From Ancylobacter moscoviensis (lineage in GTDB: Bacteria > Pseudomonadota > Alphaproteobacteria > Rhizobiales > Xanthobacteraceae): 64,000 nucleotides of DNA. A model generated the notes under the pieces. It was not told the DNA's origin and ran no database searches. It saw nothing but the letters and a program-made list of their open reading frames with translations. Position numbers and translations under genes: made by a program. Positions 16,051 to 23,238 of the stretch are shown piece after piece; position 1 is the first letter of the stretch, and every line of letters begins with the position of its first letter. Location of the stretch: the NCBI RefSeq assembly GCF_007559435.1, contig NZ_VMBP01000003.1, forward strand, positions 248,001 through 312,000. Direction: 5' to 3'.

Positions 16051-16828
16051 CGGCCGTCGCGCCGTCATCGTGGGCGGCAGCTACGGTATCGGCGAGGCCA
16101 CCGCCGACATTCTGCTGCGTGAAGGCGCGGAGGTGATCATCGCTTCACGCAGCCGCGACAATCTCGAGGCCGCCGCCGCACGCCTCGTCCAGGCGAGCGG
16201 TCGTGCCCCGCACATCTTCGTCGCGGATGTCGTGAAGGACGCACAATCGGCCACCGCGCTGGCGGAGGAGGCCGGACGACGCTGGGGCGCGCTGGATATC
16301 CTCGTCAGCGCCGTCGGCGGCAGCGTGCGCGCCGATTTCGCCGAGCTGACCGACGAGGACTGGCTGGCCAGCTACCAGTTCAACGTCCTCTCGACCGTGC
16401 GCACCATCCGCGCCGGCGTGCCGCTGCTCGCGAAGGGCAAGGCGCCGGCCGTCGTCACGCTGGGCGCCGCCGCGGCCAAGATGCCCTACGCGCATCAGGT
16501 CATGACCAACGTCCACAAGGCCGGGCTGCTCGGCCTCGTGAAGACGCTGGCGCTGGAACTCGGCGAACAGGGCATTCGGATCAACAGTGTCGGGCCGGGC
16601 CGCACCAGGACCCCGCTCTGGATCAACCGCGCCACCCGCATCGCCGCCGAGCGCGGCGTCGCCATCGAGGACGTCTTCGAGGAATTCTCGCACGAAATCC
16701 CCCTCAAGCGCTTCGCCGAGCCAGCCGAGATCGCGGTGATGGTCGCGTGGCTCGCCAGCCCGCTCGCCAGCTACGTCACCGGCCAGGCCATCAATGTCGA
16801 CGGCGGCATCGCGCGCGGCCTCGTTTAA
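16034..16828 (+). CDS. SDR-family protein with altered catalytic residues
   Basis: A 264-residue short-chain dehydrogenase/reductase-type protein. The N-terminal Rossmann motif is VGGSYGIGEAT, the later segment is DILVSAVGG, and the C-terminus is YVTGQAINVDGG, all typical. The catalytic part is not: in the block MTNVHKAGLLGLVKTLALEL the lysine (Lys162) is present, but the position four before it, normally Tyr, is Thr158. The preceding Ser is also absent (VTLGAAAAKMPYAHQ). Tyr151 in the nearby PYAHQ could take over, or the protein may bind cofactor without classical oxidoreductase chemistry. It overlaps the abrB-family gene and is followed after 11 bp by an MmgE/PrpD gene, so all three are probably one operon. 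Confidence 0.78.
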   Translation: MNLGFDGRRAVIVGGSYGIGEATADILLREGAEVIIASRSRDNLEAAAARLVQASGRAPHIFVADVVKDAQSATALAEEAGRRWGALDILVSAVGGSVRADFAELTDEDWLASYQFNVLSTVRTIRAGVPLLAKGKAPAVVTLGAAAAKMPYAHQVMTNVHKAGLLGLVKTLALELGEQGIRINSVGPGRTRTPLWINRATRIAAERGVAIEDVFEEFSHEIPLKRFAEPAEIAVMVAWLASPLASYVTGQAINVDGGIARGLV

Positions 16829-16839
16829 AGGAGAAGAAA

Positions 16840-18207
16840 ATGTCCGACAAAGACGTGACGAAGAAGCTCGCCGCCTGGATCGTGGGGTGCCGGCTCGACG
16901 ACATTCCCACCCCGGTACGCGAGGAGGGCGTGCGGACCTTCTTCAACTGGATGGGCTGCGCCGTGGGTGGTGCGCGCCACGAGACCGTCGACCGGGCACT
17001 CGCCGGCATCACCCCCTTCGCCGGCAAGCCGCAGGCGACGGTGATCGGCCGCGGCGAACGTCTCGACGTGCCGAACGCGGCGCTCGTCAACGGCATATCC
17101 TCGCATGTGCTCGACTATGACGACACGCATCTGAAGACCATCATCCACCCCGCCGGCCCGGTCGCTTCTGCCCTGCTCGCCGCGGCGGAATACCACCCCC
17201 TCTCCGGCCGCGACTTCCTAAACGCGCTGATCGTCGGCGTGGAGGTCGAGTGCCGGATCGGCAACAGCGTCTATCCCGACCATTACGACCGCGGCTGGCA
17301 CATCACCGGCACCACCGGCGTGTTCGGCGCCGCCGCCGCCGTCGGCCACATGCTGAAGCTCGACGAGCGGCAGATGACCTGGGCCCTCGGCATCGCCGCC
17401 ACGCAGGCCTCGGGCCTGCGCGAGATGTTCGGCACCATGTGCAAGAGCCTGCATCCCGGTGCGGCGGCACGGAACGGAGCGCTCGCCGCCTTCCTCGCCC
17501 AGGCCGGTTTCGACAGCTCGCTACAGTCGATCGAGGCGCCGCGCGGCTTCGCCAACGTGCTTTCGACCAAGCAGGACTACGAGGAGATCCTCGGCGGGCT
17601 TGGTGAACGCTGGGAAGCGGGGCTGAACTCCTACAAGCCCTTCGCCTGCGGCATCGTCATCCATCCGACCATCGATGGCTGCCAGCAGCTTCGCGAGGAA
17701 CTGGGCACCGATGTCGGGCGCATCGCGGCGGTGCGTCTGCGTACCAATCCGCTTGTGCTTGAGCTGACCGGCAAGCGTGAGCCGAAGACAGGGCTGGAGA
17801 CCAAGTTCAGCGTCTTCCACGCCGCTGCCTGCGCACTGCTGCGTGGCGACGGGTCGCCCACCGCCTTCACCGACGAGGCGGCCAACGCCCCGGAGCTGAT
17901 CGCCCTGCGCCGCAAGGTGGAGGCCACCTCCGATCCCTCGATCCACGAAGCCTCGGTCGTCATCGAGGTGGAGTTCGAGGACGGCCGGCGTATCGAGCGC
18001 GTGATCGAGCGCGCCATCGGCAGCCATGACCGGCCGCTGAGCAACGAACAGCTCGAGCGCAAGTTCGCCCACCAGTCCGCCCTCGTGGTCGGCACCGAGG
18101 TGACGGACCGGCTGATGGCCCTGTGCTGGCGCCTGCCGGAGCTGGCGGATGTGGGCGAGATCGCCCGCGCTTCCGTGCCCGCCGGCCTGCGCGACGCGGC
18201 GGAGTGA
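16840..18207 (+). CDS. MmgE/PrpD-family protein, first copy
   Basis: A 455-residue member of the MmgE/PrpD family, whose known activities include 2-methylcitrate dehydration, cis-aconitate decarboxylation and iminodisuccinate epimerisation, all on di- and tricarboxylates. ATG at 16840 follows AAAGGAG. The conserved substrate-pocket region is SSHVLDYDDTHLKTIIHPAG, followed by GVEVECRIGNSV, HITGTTGVFGAAAAVG and MCKSLHPGAAARNG. Length fits the family. The exact reaction is unknown. Among the family it looks like the broad dehydratase/racemase group. The dehydrogenase gene starts 4 bp after its stop. A second, diverged copy lies at 24.4 kb. Confidence 0.85.
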   Translation: MSDKDVTKKLAAWIVGCRLDDIPTPVREEGVRTFFNWMGCAVGGARHETVDRALAGITPFAGKPQATVIGRGERLDVPNAALVNGISSHVLDYDDTHLKTIIHPAGPVASALLAAAEYHPLSGRDFLNALIVGVEVECRIGNSVYPDHYDRGWHITGTTGVFGAAAAVGHMLKLDERQMTWALGIAATQASGLREMFGTMCKSLHPGAAARNGALAAFLAQAGFDSSLQSIEAPRGFANVLSTKQDYEEILGGLGERWEAGLNSYKPFACGIVIHPTIDGCQQLREELGTDVGRIAAVRLRTNPLVLELTGKREPKTGLETKFSVFHAAACALLRGDGSPTAFTDEAANAPELIALRRKVEATSDPSIHEASVVIEVEFEDGRRIERVIERAIGSHDRPLSNEQLERKFAHQSALVVGTEVTDRLMALCWRLPELADVGEIARASVPAGLRDAAE

Positions 18208-18211
18208 GGCC

Positions 18212-19309
18212 ATGACGACGCACACGCCTCTGCGCATCGGCGTTCTCGAAGGCGACGATATCGGGCATGAAATCGTGCCCGCCGCCCACCGCATCGCCGC
18301 CGCGGCCGCGCGCGCCTGCGGGCTTGCCGTGGACTGGCAGCCCATGCCCATCGGCCGCCGGGCGCTGGACGAGCATGGCCACACCATGCCGCCCGGCACG
18401 CTGGAGAAACTGGCCGAGCTGGACGGCTTCGTCCTCGGGCCCATCGGACATCAGGCCTATCCGAAGGTGCCGGAAGCCATCAATCCGCACCCGATCCTGC
18501 GCAAGAGCTTCGACCTCTTCGCCAATGTCCGTCCCACCCGGTCCTATCCCGGCCTCGGCTGCCTCTATGACGATATCGATCTCGTCATCGTGCGGGAGAA
18601 CAATGAGGGCTTCCAGCCCGACCGCAACGTGGTGGCAGGTTCCGGCGAATTCCGCCCGACGCACGACACCACCATCTCGGTCCGCGTCATCACCCGCGAG
18701 GGCAGCCGCAAGGTGGCGCTGGCGGCGCTGGAGATCGCCCGGGCCCGCCGCAAGCGGCTGACGGTCGTGCACAAGAACACGGTGTTCAAGCTCGGCTGCG
18801 GCATGTTCGTCGAGGAGTGCTACCGCGCCGGCAAGGACTTCCCCGATGTCATCATCGAGGAAGTCATCGTCGACACCTTCGCCATGAAGCTGGTGCGCGA
18901 GCCGCAGCGCTTCGACACCGTCGTGACCACCAACATGTTCGGCGACATCCTCACCGACGAAGCGGCCGGTCTCGTCGGCGGGCTCGGCATGGCGCCGGGC
19001 CTGTGCATCGGCCGTGGCGACATCGCCATGGCGCAGGCGACGCACGGCTCCGCGCCCGATATCGCCGGCAAGGGGCTGGCAAACCCCTACGCGATGATCG
19101 AATCCACCCGGATGCTGATCGAATGGCTCGGCCGCCGGCGGAACCTTCCCGCCGCCGGCCGCGCGAGCGCCCTGATGAAGGCCGGCATCGACGCCGCGCT
19201 GGCGAACCCCGCCACCCGCACCCCCGACATTCGCGGCACCGGCACCCAGATCGACATGGTCGACGCCATCCTCGGCTTTATGGAGAACCACGCTCATGCG
19301 GCGGCATAA
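18212..19309 (+). CDS. Isocitrate/isopropylmalate dehydrogenase-family protein lacking the usual Tyr
   Basis: A 365-residue beta-decarboxylating dehydrogenase-type protein. It has LEGDDIGHEIV at the N-terminus (usually GDGIG), the substrate arm RKSFDLFANVRPTRSY, Lys in VVHKNTVFKLG, metal ligands in TTNMFGDILTDEAAGLVGG and the dinucleotide loop HGSAPDIAGKGLANP. Odd point: in the motif RENxEGxY the usually catalytic Tyr is Gln135 (VRENNEGFQPDRN). The family oxidises 2-hydroxyacids with a 3-carboxylate (isopropylmalate, isocitrate, tartrate, D-malate), and here the proton-relay residue is changed. It lies between the MmgE/PrpD gene and a second dehydrogenase that it overlaps by 14 bp, so it may form a heteromeric enzyme with it. 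That is inference. Confidence 0.82.
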   Translation: MTTHTPLRIGVLEGDDIGHEIVPAAHRIAAAAARACGLAVDWQPMPIGRRALDEHGHTMPPGTLEKLAELDGFVLGPIGHQAYPKVPEAINPHPILRKSFDLFANVRPTRSYPGLGCLYDDIDLVIVRENNEGFQPDRNVVAGSGEFRPTHDTTISVRVITREGSRKVALAALEIARARRKRLTVVHKNTVFKLGCGMFVEECYRAGKDFPDVIIEEVIVDTFAMKLVREPQRFDTVVTTNMFGDILTDEAAGLVGGLGMAPGLCIGRGDIAMAQATHGSAPDIAGKGLANPYAMIESTRMLIEWLGRRRNLPAAGRASALMKAGIDAALANPATRTPDIRGTGTQIDMVDAILGFMENHAHAAA

Positions 19310-20402
19310 GATCGCTCTCATTCCCGGAGACGGCATCGGCTCCGACGTCATCCACGCAGGCCGGCAGGTGCTCGATGCGCTGGCGGCGGCCGATGGCGGC
19401 TTCGGCTTCGATTTCGAGAGCTTCGACTGGGGCTCGGATCGCTACCGACGTGTCGGCAAGATGATGCCCGACGACGGCGTCGATACGCTGCGCGGCTTCG
19501 ATGCCATCTATTTCGGCGCTGTCGGCGACCCGAAGATCCCAGACCACATCACGCTGTGGGAACTGCGCCTCGCCATCTGCCAGGGCCTCGACCAGTACGC
19601 CAATGTGCGCCCCTCCCGGCTGCTGCCCAACATCACCGGCCCGCTGCGCCCCGATCTCGGCCGCGACATTGACTGGGTGATCGTGCGCGAGAACAGCGAG
19701 GGCGAATATGCCGGCGCCGGCGGACGGGCACATCGCGGCCTGCCGATCGAGGTCGGCCTCGACGTCTCGGTCTTCACCCGCACCGGCGTCGAGCGCATCG
19801 CCCGCTTCGCCTGCGAACTCGCCATGTCCCGCCCCCGGCGCAAGCTCACCATCGTCACCAAGTCCAATGCCCAGCGCCACGGCATGGTGCTGTGGGACGA
19901 GGTGTGCCGCTCCGTGGTGAAGGACTTCCCCGCCCTCGACGTCGACTGGATGCTGGTCGACGCCATGACGATGCGGCTGGTGCTGCGCCCCGGCACGGTG
20001 GATACGGTGCTCGCCACCAACCTGCACGCGGACGTGCTCTCCGATCTCGCCTCGGCGCTGAGCGGCAGCCTCGGCATCGGCGCCACCGCCAATCTGGCGC
20101 CGGACCGCTCGGCCCCATCGATGTTCGAGCCCATCCACGGATCCGGCTTCGATCTGATCGGCAAGGGCATCGCCAATCCTATCGGCGCCCTCTGGAGCGC
20201 CGTGCTGATGCTGGAGCATCTGGGCGAGGCGAAAGCAGCCGGGCGGCTCATGGATGCCATCGAACGGGTAACGGCGGAAGGAACGACGCTGACACCCGAT
20301 CTCGGCGGCACGGCCCGCACGGACGAGGTGACGCGCGCCGTGATCGGCCTTATTGAACGACAGAATGACGCGACACCGGGAGCTTCCCGTCACGTCGCGT
20401 AG
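19296..20402 (+). CDS. Isopropylmalate/tartrate dehydrogenase-family protein, second copy
   Basis: A 368-residue NAD(P)-dependent beta-decarboxylating dehydrogenase. It keeps the classical residues: LIPGDGIGSDVI, Tyr in RENSEGEYAGAGG, Lys in VTKSNAQRHGM, metal ligands in ATNLHADVLSDLASALSGS and the cofactor loop HGSGFDLIGKGIANP. GKMMPDDGVDTLRGFDAIYFGAVG and DQYANVRPSRLLP resemble tartrate dehydrogenases more than leucine-pathway LeuB. Likely substrates are tartrate-, malate- or alkylmalate-like acids. It overlaps the preceding homologue by 14 bp and is followed by the first GntR gene, with a palindromic operator in the 42-bp gap. Confidence 0.83.
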   Translation: MRRHKIALIPGDGIGSDVIHAGRQVLDALAAADGGFGFDFESFDWGSDRYRRVGKMMPDDGVDTLRGFDAIYFGAVGDPKIPDHITLWELRLAICQGLDQYANVRPSRLLPNITGPLRPDLGRDIDWVIVRENSEGEYAGAGGRAHRGLPIEVGLDVSVFTRTGVERIARFACELAMSRPRRKLTIVTKSNAQRHGMVLWDEVCRSVVKDFPALDVDWMLVDAMTMRLVLRPGTVDTVLATNLHADVLSDLASALSGSLGIGATANLAPDRSAPSMFEPIHGSGFDLIGKGIANPIGALWSAVLMLEHLGEAKAAGRLMDAIERVTAEGTTLTPDLGGTARTDEVTRAVIGLIERQNDATPGASRHVA

Positions 20403-20426
20403 ATACTACAAGCCTTCCAGCCTGAG

Positions 20427-20438
20427 ATTGTTTACAAT
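20427..20438. promoter_or_regulatory. Palindrome ATTGT-TT-ACAAT before the first GntR gene
   Basis: Perfect 5-bp arms lie around TT, ending 6 bp before the ATG of the GntR gene. The GT-N2-AC core is typical of FCD GntR operators. Position suggests autoregulation by roadblock or ribosome-site masking. Confidence 0.6.
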
Positions 20439-20444
20439 TAACGA

Positions 20445-21146
20445 ATGAGCATGGAAAGCGATTCCGGTCATTTGAACGATCTCTCCGTTGTGAAGAGCGT
20501 TTCCCTCACGAGCGCGCTCGAGAAGGAGCTCGAGCGCCTCATCCTGACGGGCGAGCTGGAGCCGGGCGAGCGGATCAACGAGATCCATCTCTCGAACCGC
20601 TTCGGCACCAGCCGCGGCCCGATCCGCGAGGCCACCCGCAGCCTGGAAGCCAAGGGCCTCGTCGAGGTCGTGCGCAACCGGGGCGTCTTCGTGCGCCGGC
20701 TGTCGGTCGAGGACGCCATCGAGATCTACGACGTGCGCGCTGCGCTGTTCGGCCAGGCTGGGCGTTTGCTCGCCGAGCGGATGACCGACGAGTTGCTCGC
20801 CGAGCTTACGCGTCTTGTCGACGAGATGGACGTGGTCGCCGAGCGGGGCAGCTTCGACGAGTACTACCCCCTCAATCTCGCCTTCCACAATCTCATCGTC
20901 AGCTCGTGCGGCAATCGCACGCTGATGGCCGAGTACCACCGCTTCGTGAACAAGCTGCATCTGTTCCGGGCCCGCGCGCTGGTTCAGGGCGGCGGCCTCG
21001 CCGTGTCGAACCGCGAGCATCGCGCCATGCTGGAAGCGCTGGCCTCCGGCGACGGCGACCGGGCGCAGATGACGCATTGGCGGCATGTCGCGCTCGCCAA
21101 GCGCCGCCTCATCGCCGCCGTCGACGGCGCCTCGCGCATCGACTGA
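20445..21146 (+). CDS. GntR-family regulator with FCD domain, first copy
   Basis: A 233-residue regulator with an N-terminal winged helix (LEKELERLILTGELEPGERI, then SNRFGTSRGPIREATRSLEAKG) and an all-helical FCD ligand domain starting near VEDAIEIYDVRAALFG. The histidines in LAFHNLIV and NREHRAML are of the type that bind a metal and a carboxylate effector. FCD regulators usually repress catabolic genes for organic acids and release DNA when the acid binds. The gene is last in the plus-strand operon, preceded by its own palindrome, and is a paralogue of the divergent regulator at 22.2-22.9 kb. Confidence 0.9.
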   Translation: MSMESDSGHLNDLSVVKSVSLTSALEKELERLILTGELEPGERINEIHLSNRFGTSRGPIREATRSLEAKGLVEVVRNRGVFVRRLSVEDAIEIYDVRAALFGQAGRLLAERMTDELLAELTRLVDEMDVVAERGSFDEYYPLNLAFHNLIVSSCGNRTLMAEYHRFVNKLHLFRARALVQGGGLAVSNREHRAMLEALASGDGDRAQMTHWRHVALAKRRLIAAVDGASRID

Positions 21147-21166
21147 CCATTCCGCTGCCATCGCCC

Positions 21167-22192
21167 TCAGGCAGCGGCGCGCGCTTCGATCCTGCGCGCC
21201 GCCACGCGGGCGGCGAGGCGGACGGCGGACTGGAAGGCCCCGATATCAGCCACGCCCTTGCCCACGATATCGAAGGCCGTGCCGTGCGCCGGCGTGGTGA
21301 AGACGACTTCCAGCCCGGCGGTGATCGTCACGCCCTTGTTGAAGCCCTTGAGCTTTGTCGCGATCTGCCCCTGGTCGTGATACATCGCCAGCACGCTGTC
21401 ATAGGCGCCGGCGAAGGCCTTCAGATAGACGGTATCGGACGGGAACGGCCCGCTGCAGTCGATCCCCTCCTTCGCCATGGCCTCGACCGCCGGGCGGATG
21501 ATCTCGATCTCCTCGGTGCCGAACAGCCCCCCCTCCCCGCCATGCGGGTTGAGCGCCGCGACGGCGATGCGGGGGCTTTCGATGCCCGCCTTGCGCATCG
21601 TGTCGTCGGCGAGCCGCAGCGCGCCGCAGACAGACTCAAAGGTCACCTGATCGAGCGCCGTGCGCAGCGAGACATGCGAGGTGACGCGGGTCATCCACTG
21701 GCCTTCCAGCACGTTCATCTCGCTGAAAGGGCCCTTGTGGTCGAGCAGGTGGGCGAACATCTTGTGCTCGTCCGGGAAACGCCAGCCGCCGTTGAACATC
21801 GCCTGCTTGTTGAGTGGGGCGAAGCACACGCCATCGACCTCGCCCGCCTTGGCGAAGTCGATGGCGCGGGCAAGCGTGTCGCCCGTCAACCGACCTGAAT
21901 CCGGGTTTGCCACGCCCAGCTCGAACCCGCTCGGATCGATGTTGCCGAGGTCGACGAGCGGGATTTCGGGGGCGCTCCAGTCCACCGCCGCCGGGGAAGC
22001 GTAGCGCCGCACGTTCAGCGTGACGCCCGCATGACCGGCTCCCATCTCCAATACGCGGGCGTCGCCGACCACCACGAGCCGTACCACCTCGCGCATGCCG
22101 CCCTCGACCAGAAGGCGTGCCGTCTGCTCCGGACCGATGCCGGTGCAGTCGCCGGGAACGAGAGCGAGAACGGGGAGCGGATCGCGCGTCAT
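21167..22192 (-). CDS. PdxA-family hydroxyacid-phosphate dehydrogenase (PdxA2-like)
   Basis: A 341-residue member of the PdxA family, NAD- and metal-dependent dehydrogenases that oxidise a phosphorylated hydroxy acid and decarboxylate it. Metal-site motifs are VTSHVSLRTAL, AMYHDQGQIATK and PAHGTAFDIVGKG; NPHGGEGGLFG is also typical. The start LALVPGDCTGIGPEQTARLL matches the family. It sits directly after a GntR gene, away from vitamin B6 genes, and therefore resembles catabolic PdxA2-type enzymes acting on 4-phospho-threonate-like compounds. No DUF1537 kinase, the usual partner of PdxA2, is in the window, so the substrate may be an unphosphorylated acid or come from a distant kinase. Confidence 0.85.
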   Translation of the reverse strand: MTRDPLPVLALVPGDCTGIGPEQTARLLVEGGMREVVRLVVVGDARVLEMGAGHAGVTLNVRRYASPAAVDWSAPEIPLVDLGNIDPSGFELGVANPDSGRLTGDTLARAIDFAKAGEVDGVCFAPLNKQAMFNGGWRFPDEHKMFAHLLDHKGPFSEMNVLEGQWMTRVTSHVSLRTALDQVTFESVCGALRLADDTMRKAGIESPRIAVAALNPHGGEGGLFGTEEIEIIRPAVEAMAKEGIDCSGPFPSDTVYLKAFAGAYDSVLAMYHDQGQIATKLKGFNKGVTITAGLEVVFTTPAHGTAFDIVGKGVADIGAFQSAVRLAARVAARRIEARAAA

Positions 22193-22197
22193 GGCAC

Positions 22198-22938
22198 TTA
22201 CCTGTCTTTGAAACGGGAATTTCGTGGATCGAGCGGTCCGGGCCGCGCGTCGGTGGCCGTCTCGTCCTCCAGCGTGCGCAGGAAGCGCGCCTTGCCGGCG
22301 AGGATGTGCCGTTCGAGAAGGCGCGCGGCGGCCGTACCGTCGCTCTGGCTGAGAGCGTCGAGGATCGCCTTGTGCTCGTCGTTCGAGGTGCGCATGGAGC
22401 CCGGCAGCACGAGGCCCCGGCGGCGGAACAGGTGCAGTTCCGCCTCCAGCAACGGATAGAGCTCGATCAGCTTGGCGTTGTCGGAAGCGACGACCACCTG
22501 GCGGTGGAACTCGTTGTTGAGCGTGTAGAAGGCGGCGATATCCGGCACATCGATTGCCGCCTCCATCTGCCGGATGAGCTCTTCCAGTGCGCGCAGCTGG
22601 GTGGTCGGGATGATGGACGCCGCCAGCCGCCCCGCAGTGCCGAACAGGCCGGCGCGGATATCGTAGAGATCCAGCGCCTCCTTGGTGCTGACCTCGCGCA
22701 CGAAGAAGCCGCGATTGAGCTCGCTGCGCAACAGGCCGATCTGCTCCAGCGCCCGGCAGGCCTCGCGCACCGGCCCCCGGCTGATGCCGAGCTTGAGCGC
22801 CAGCGAGCTCTCATTGATGCGCGTCCCGCCGGTCAGCTCGCCAGCACCGATCATGCGCTCGATCTCGCGCTGGATCACCGGCACGAAGGACGCGGTGCGC
22901 GGAGTACGGGCGGGGTTGGCGGGCGAGCGTCGGAGCAT
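22198..22938 (-). CDS. GntR-family regulator with FCD domain, second copy
   Basis: A 246-residue FCD-type GntR regulator. The winged helix contains LALKLGISRGPVREACRALEQIG and the wing LNRGFFVREVS; the FCD part starts near KEALDLYDIRAGLFG, with histidines in NEFHRQVVV and NDEHKAIL. It forms an operon with the PdxA-family gene 5 bp downstream and is divergent from the tartrate dehydrogenase gene. TGTCAACA (the complement of TGTTGACA) lies 30 bp before its start, the same core as in four other promoters of the island, which makes it the best candidate for the regulon's master regulator. Its sequence parallels the first GntR protein, so cross-binding is plausible. Confidence 0.9.
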   Translation of the reverse strand: MLRRSPANPARTPRTASFVPVIQREIERMIGAGELTGGTRINESSLALKLGISRGPVREACRALEQIGLLRSELNRGFFVREVSTKEALDLYDIRAGLFGTAGRLAASIIPTTQLRALEELIRQMEAAIDVPDIAAFYTLNNEFHRQVVVASDNAKLIELYPLLEAELHLFRRRGLVLPGSMRTSNDEHKAILDALSQSDGTAAARLLERHILAGKARFLRTLEDETATDARPGPLDPRNSRFKDR

Positions 22939-22967
22939 GGCGACATTTCATCCGCGAAAAAGGATAT

Positions 22968-22975
22968 TGTCAACA
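22968..22975 (-). promoter_or_regulatory. TGTTGACA motif 30 bp before the second GntR gene
   Basis: The minus strand reads AGTGTTGACAATATCC. It shares the 8-base core TGTTGACA with the other island sites but not the following GTT. It is a likely autoregulatory operator. Confidence 0.55.
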
Positions 22976-23150
22976 CTAAGGGTCACAATCGGCAAAATCT
23001 CGAGCATTCTGTCGCCGATCTCATCTTCCGCTAGGGCACCCAAAAAGATCGCGTCGAGAGCCAGAAAATCCTTTCAAATAAACGTAAATATCCACATCTC
23101 AATCCATACACATACCTTCCCACGCCGCCATTCGGGAGCCACCTCTTCTA

Positions 23151-23168
23151 AAAACTGTTGACAGTTTT
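23151..23168. promoter_or_regulatory. Inverted repeat AAAACTG-TTGA-CAGTTTT before the tartrate dehydrogenase gene
   Basis: Perfect 7-bp arms lie around TTGA, 70 bp before the start codon. It is the most symmetrical copy of the island motif and contains TGTTGACAGTT. It is probably the main operator for the tartrate dehydrogenase-MmgE operon. Confidence 0.65.
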
Positions 23169-23238
23169 CGATTGATTGAACACCATCCCTCCACCGGCGG
23201 ACGTTCCGGGCCGTGCCGCCAGACATTCAGGAGTTCCC

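Larger units (their letters stand above)
22939..23238. other. AT-rich divergent promoter region, gntR-pdxA / tartrate dehydrogenase
   Basis: This 300-bp gap has no gene that I can support. It is clearly richer in A+T than its surroundings. It carries one operator motif near each end (22968-22975 and 23151-23168), matching the two divergent transcription units. Confidence 0.6.
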
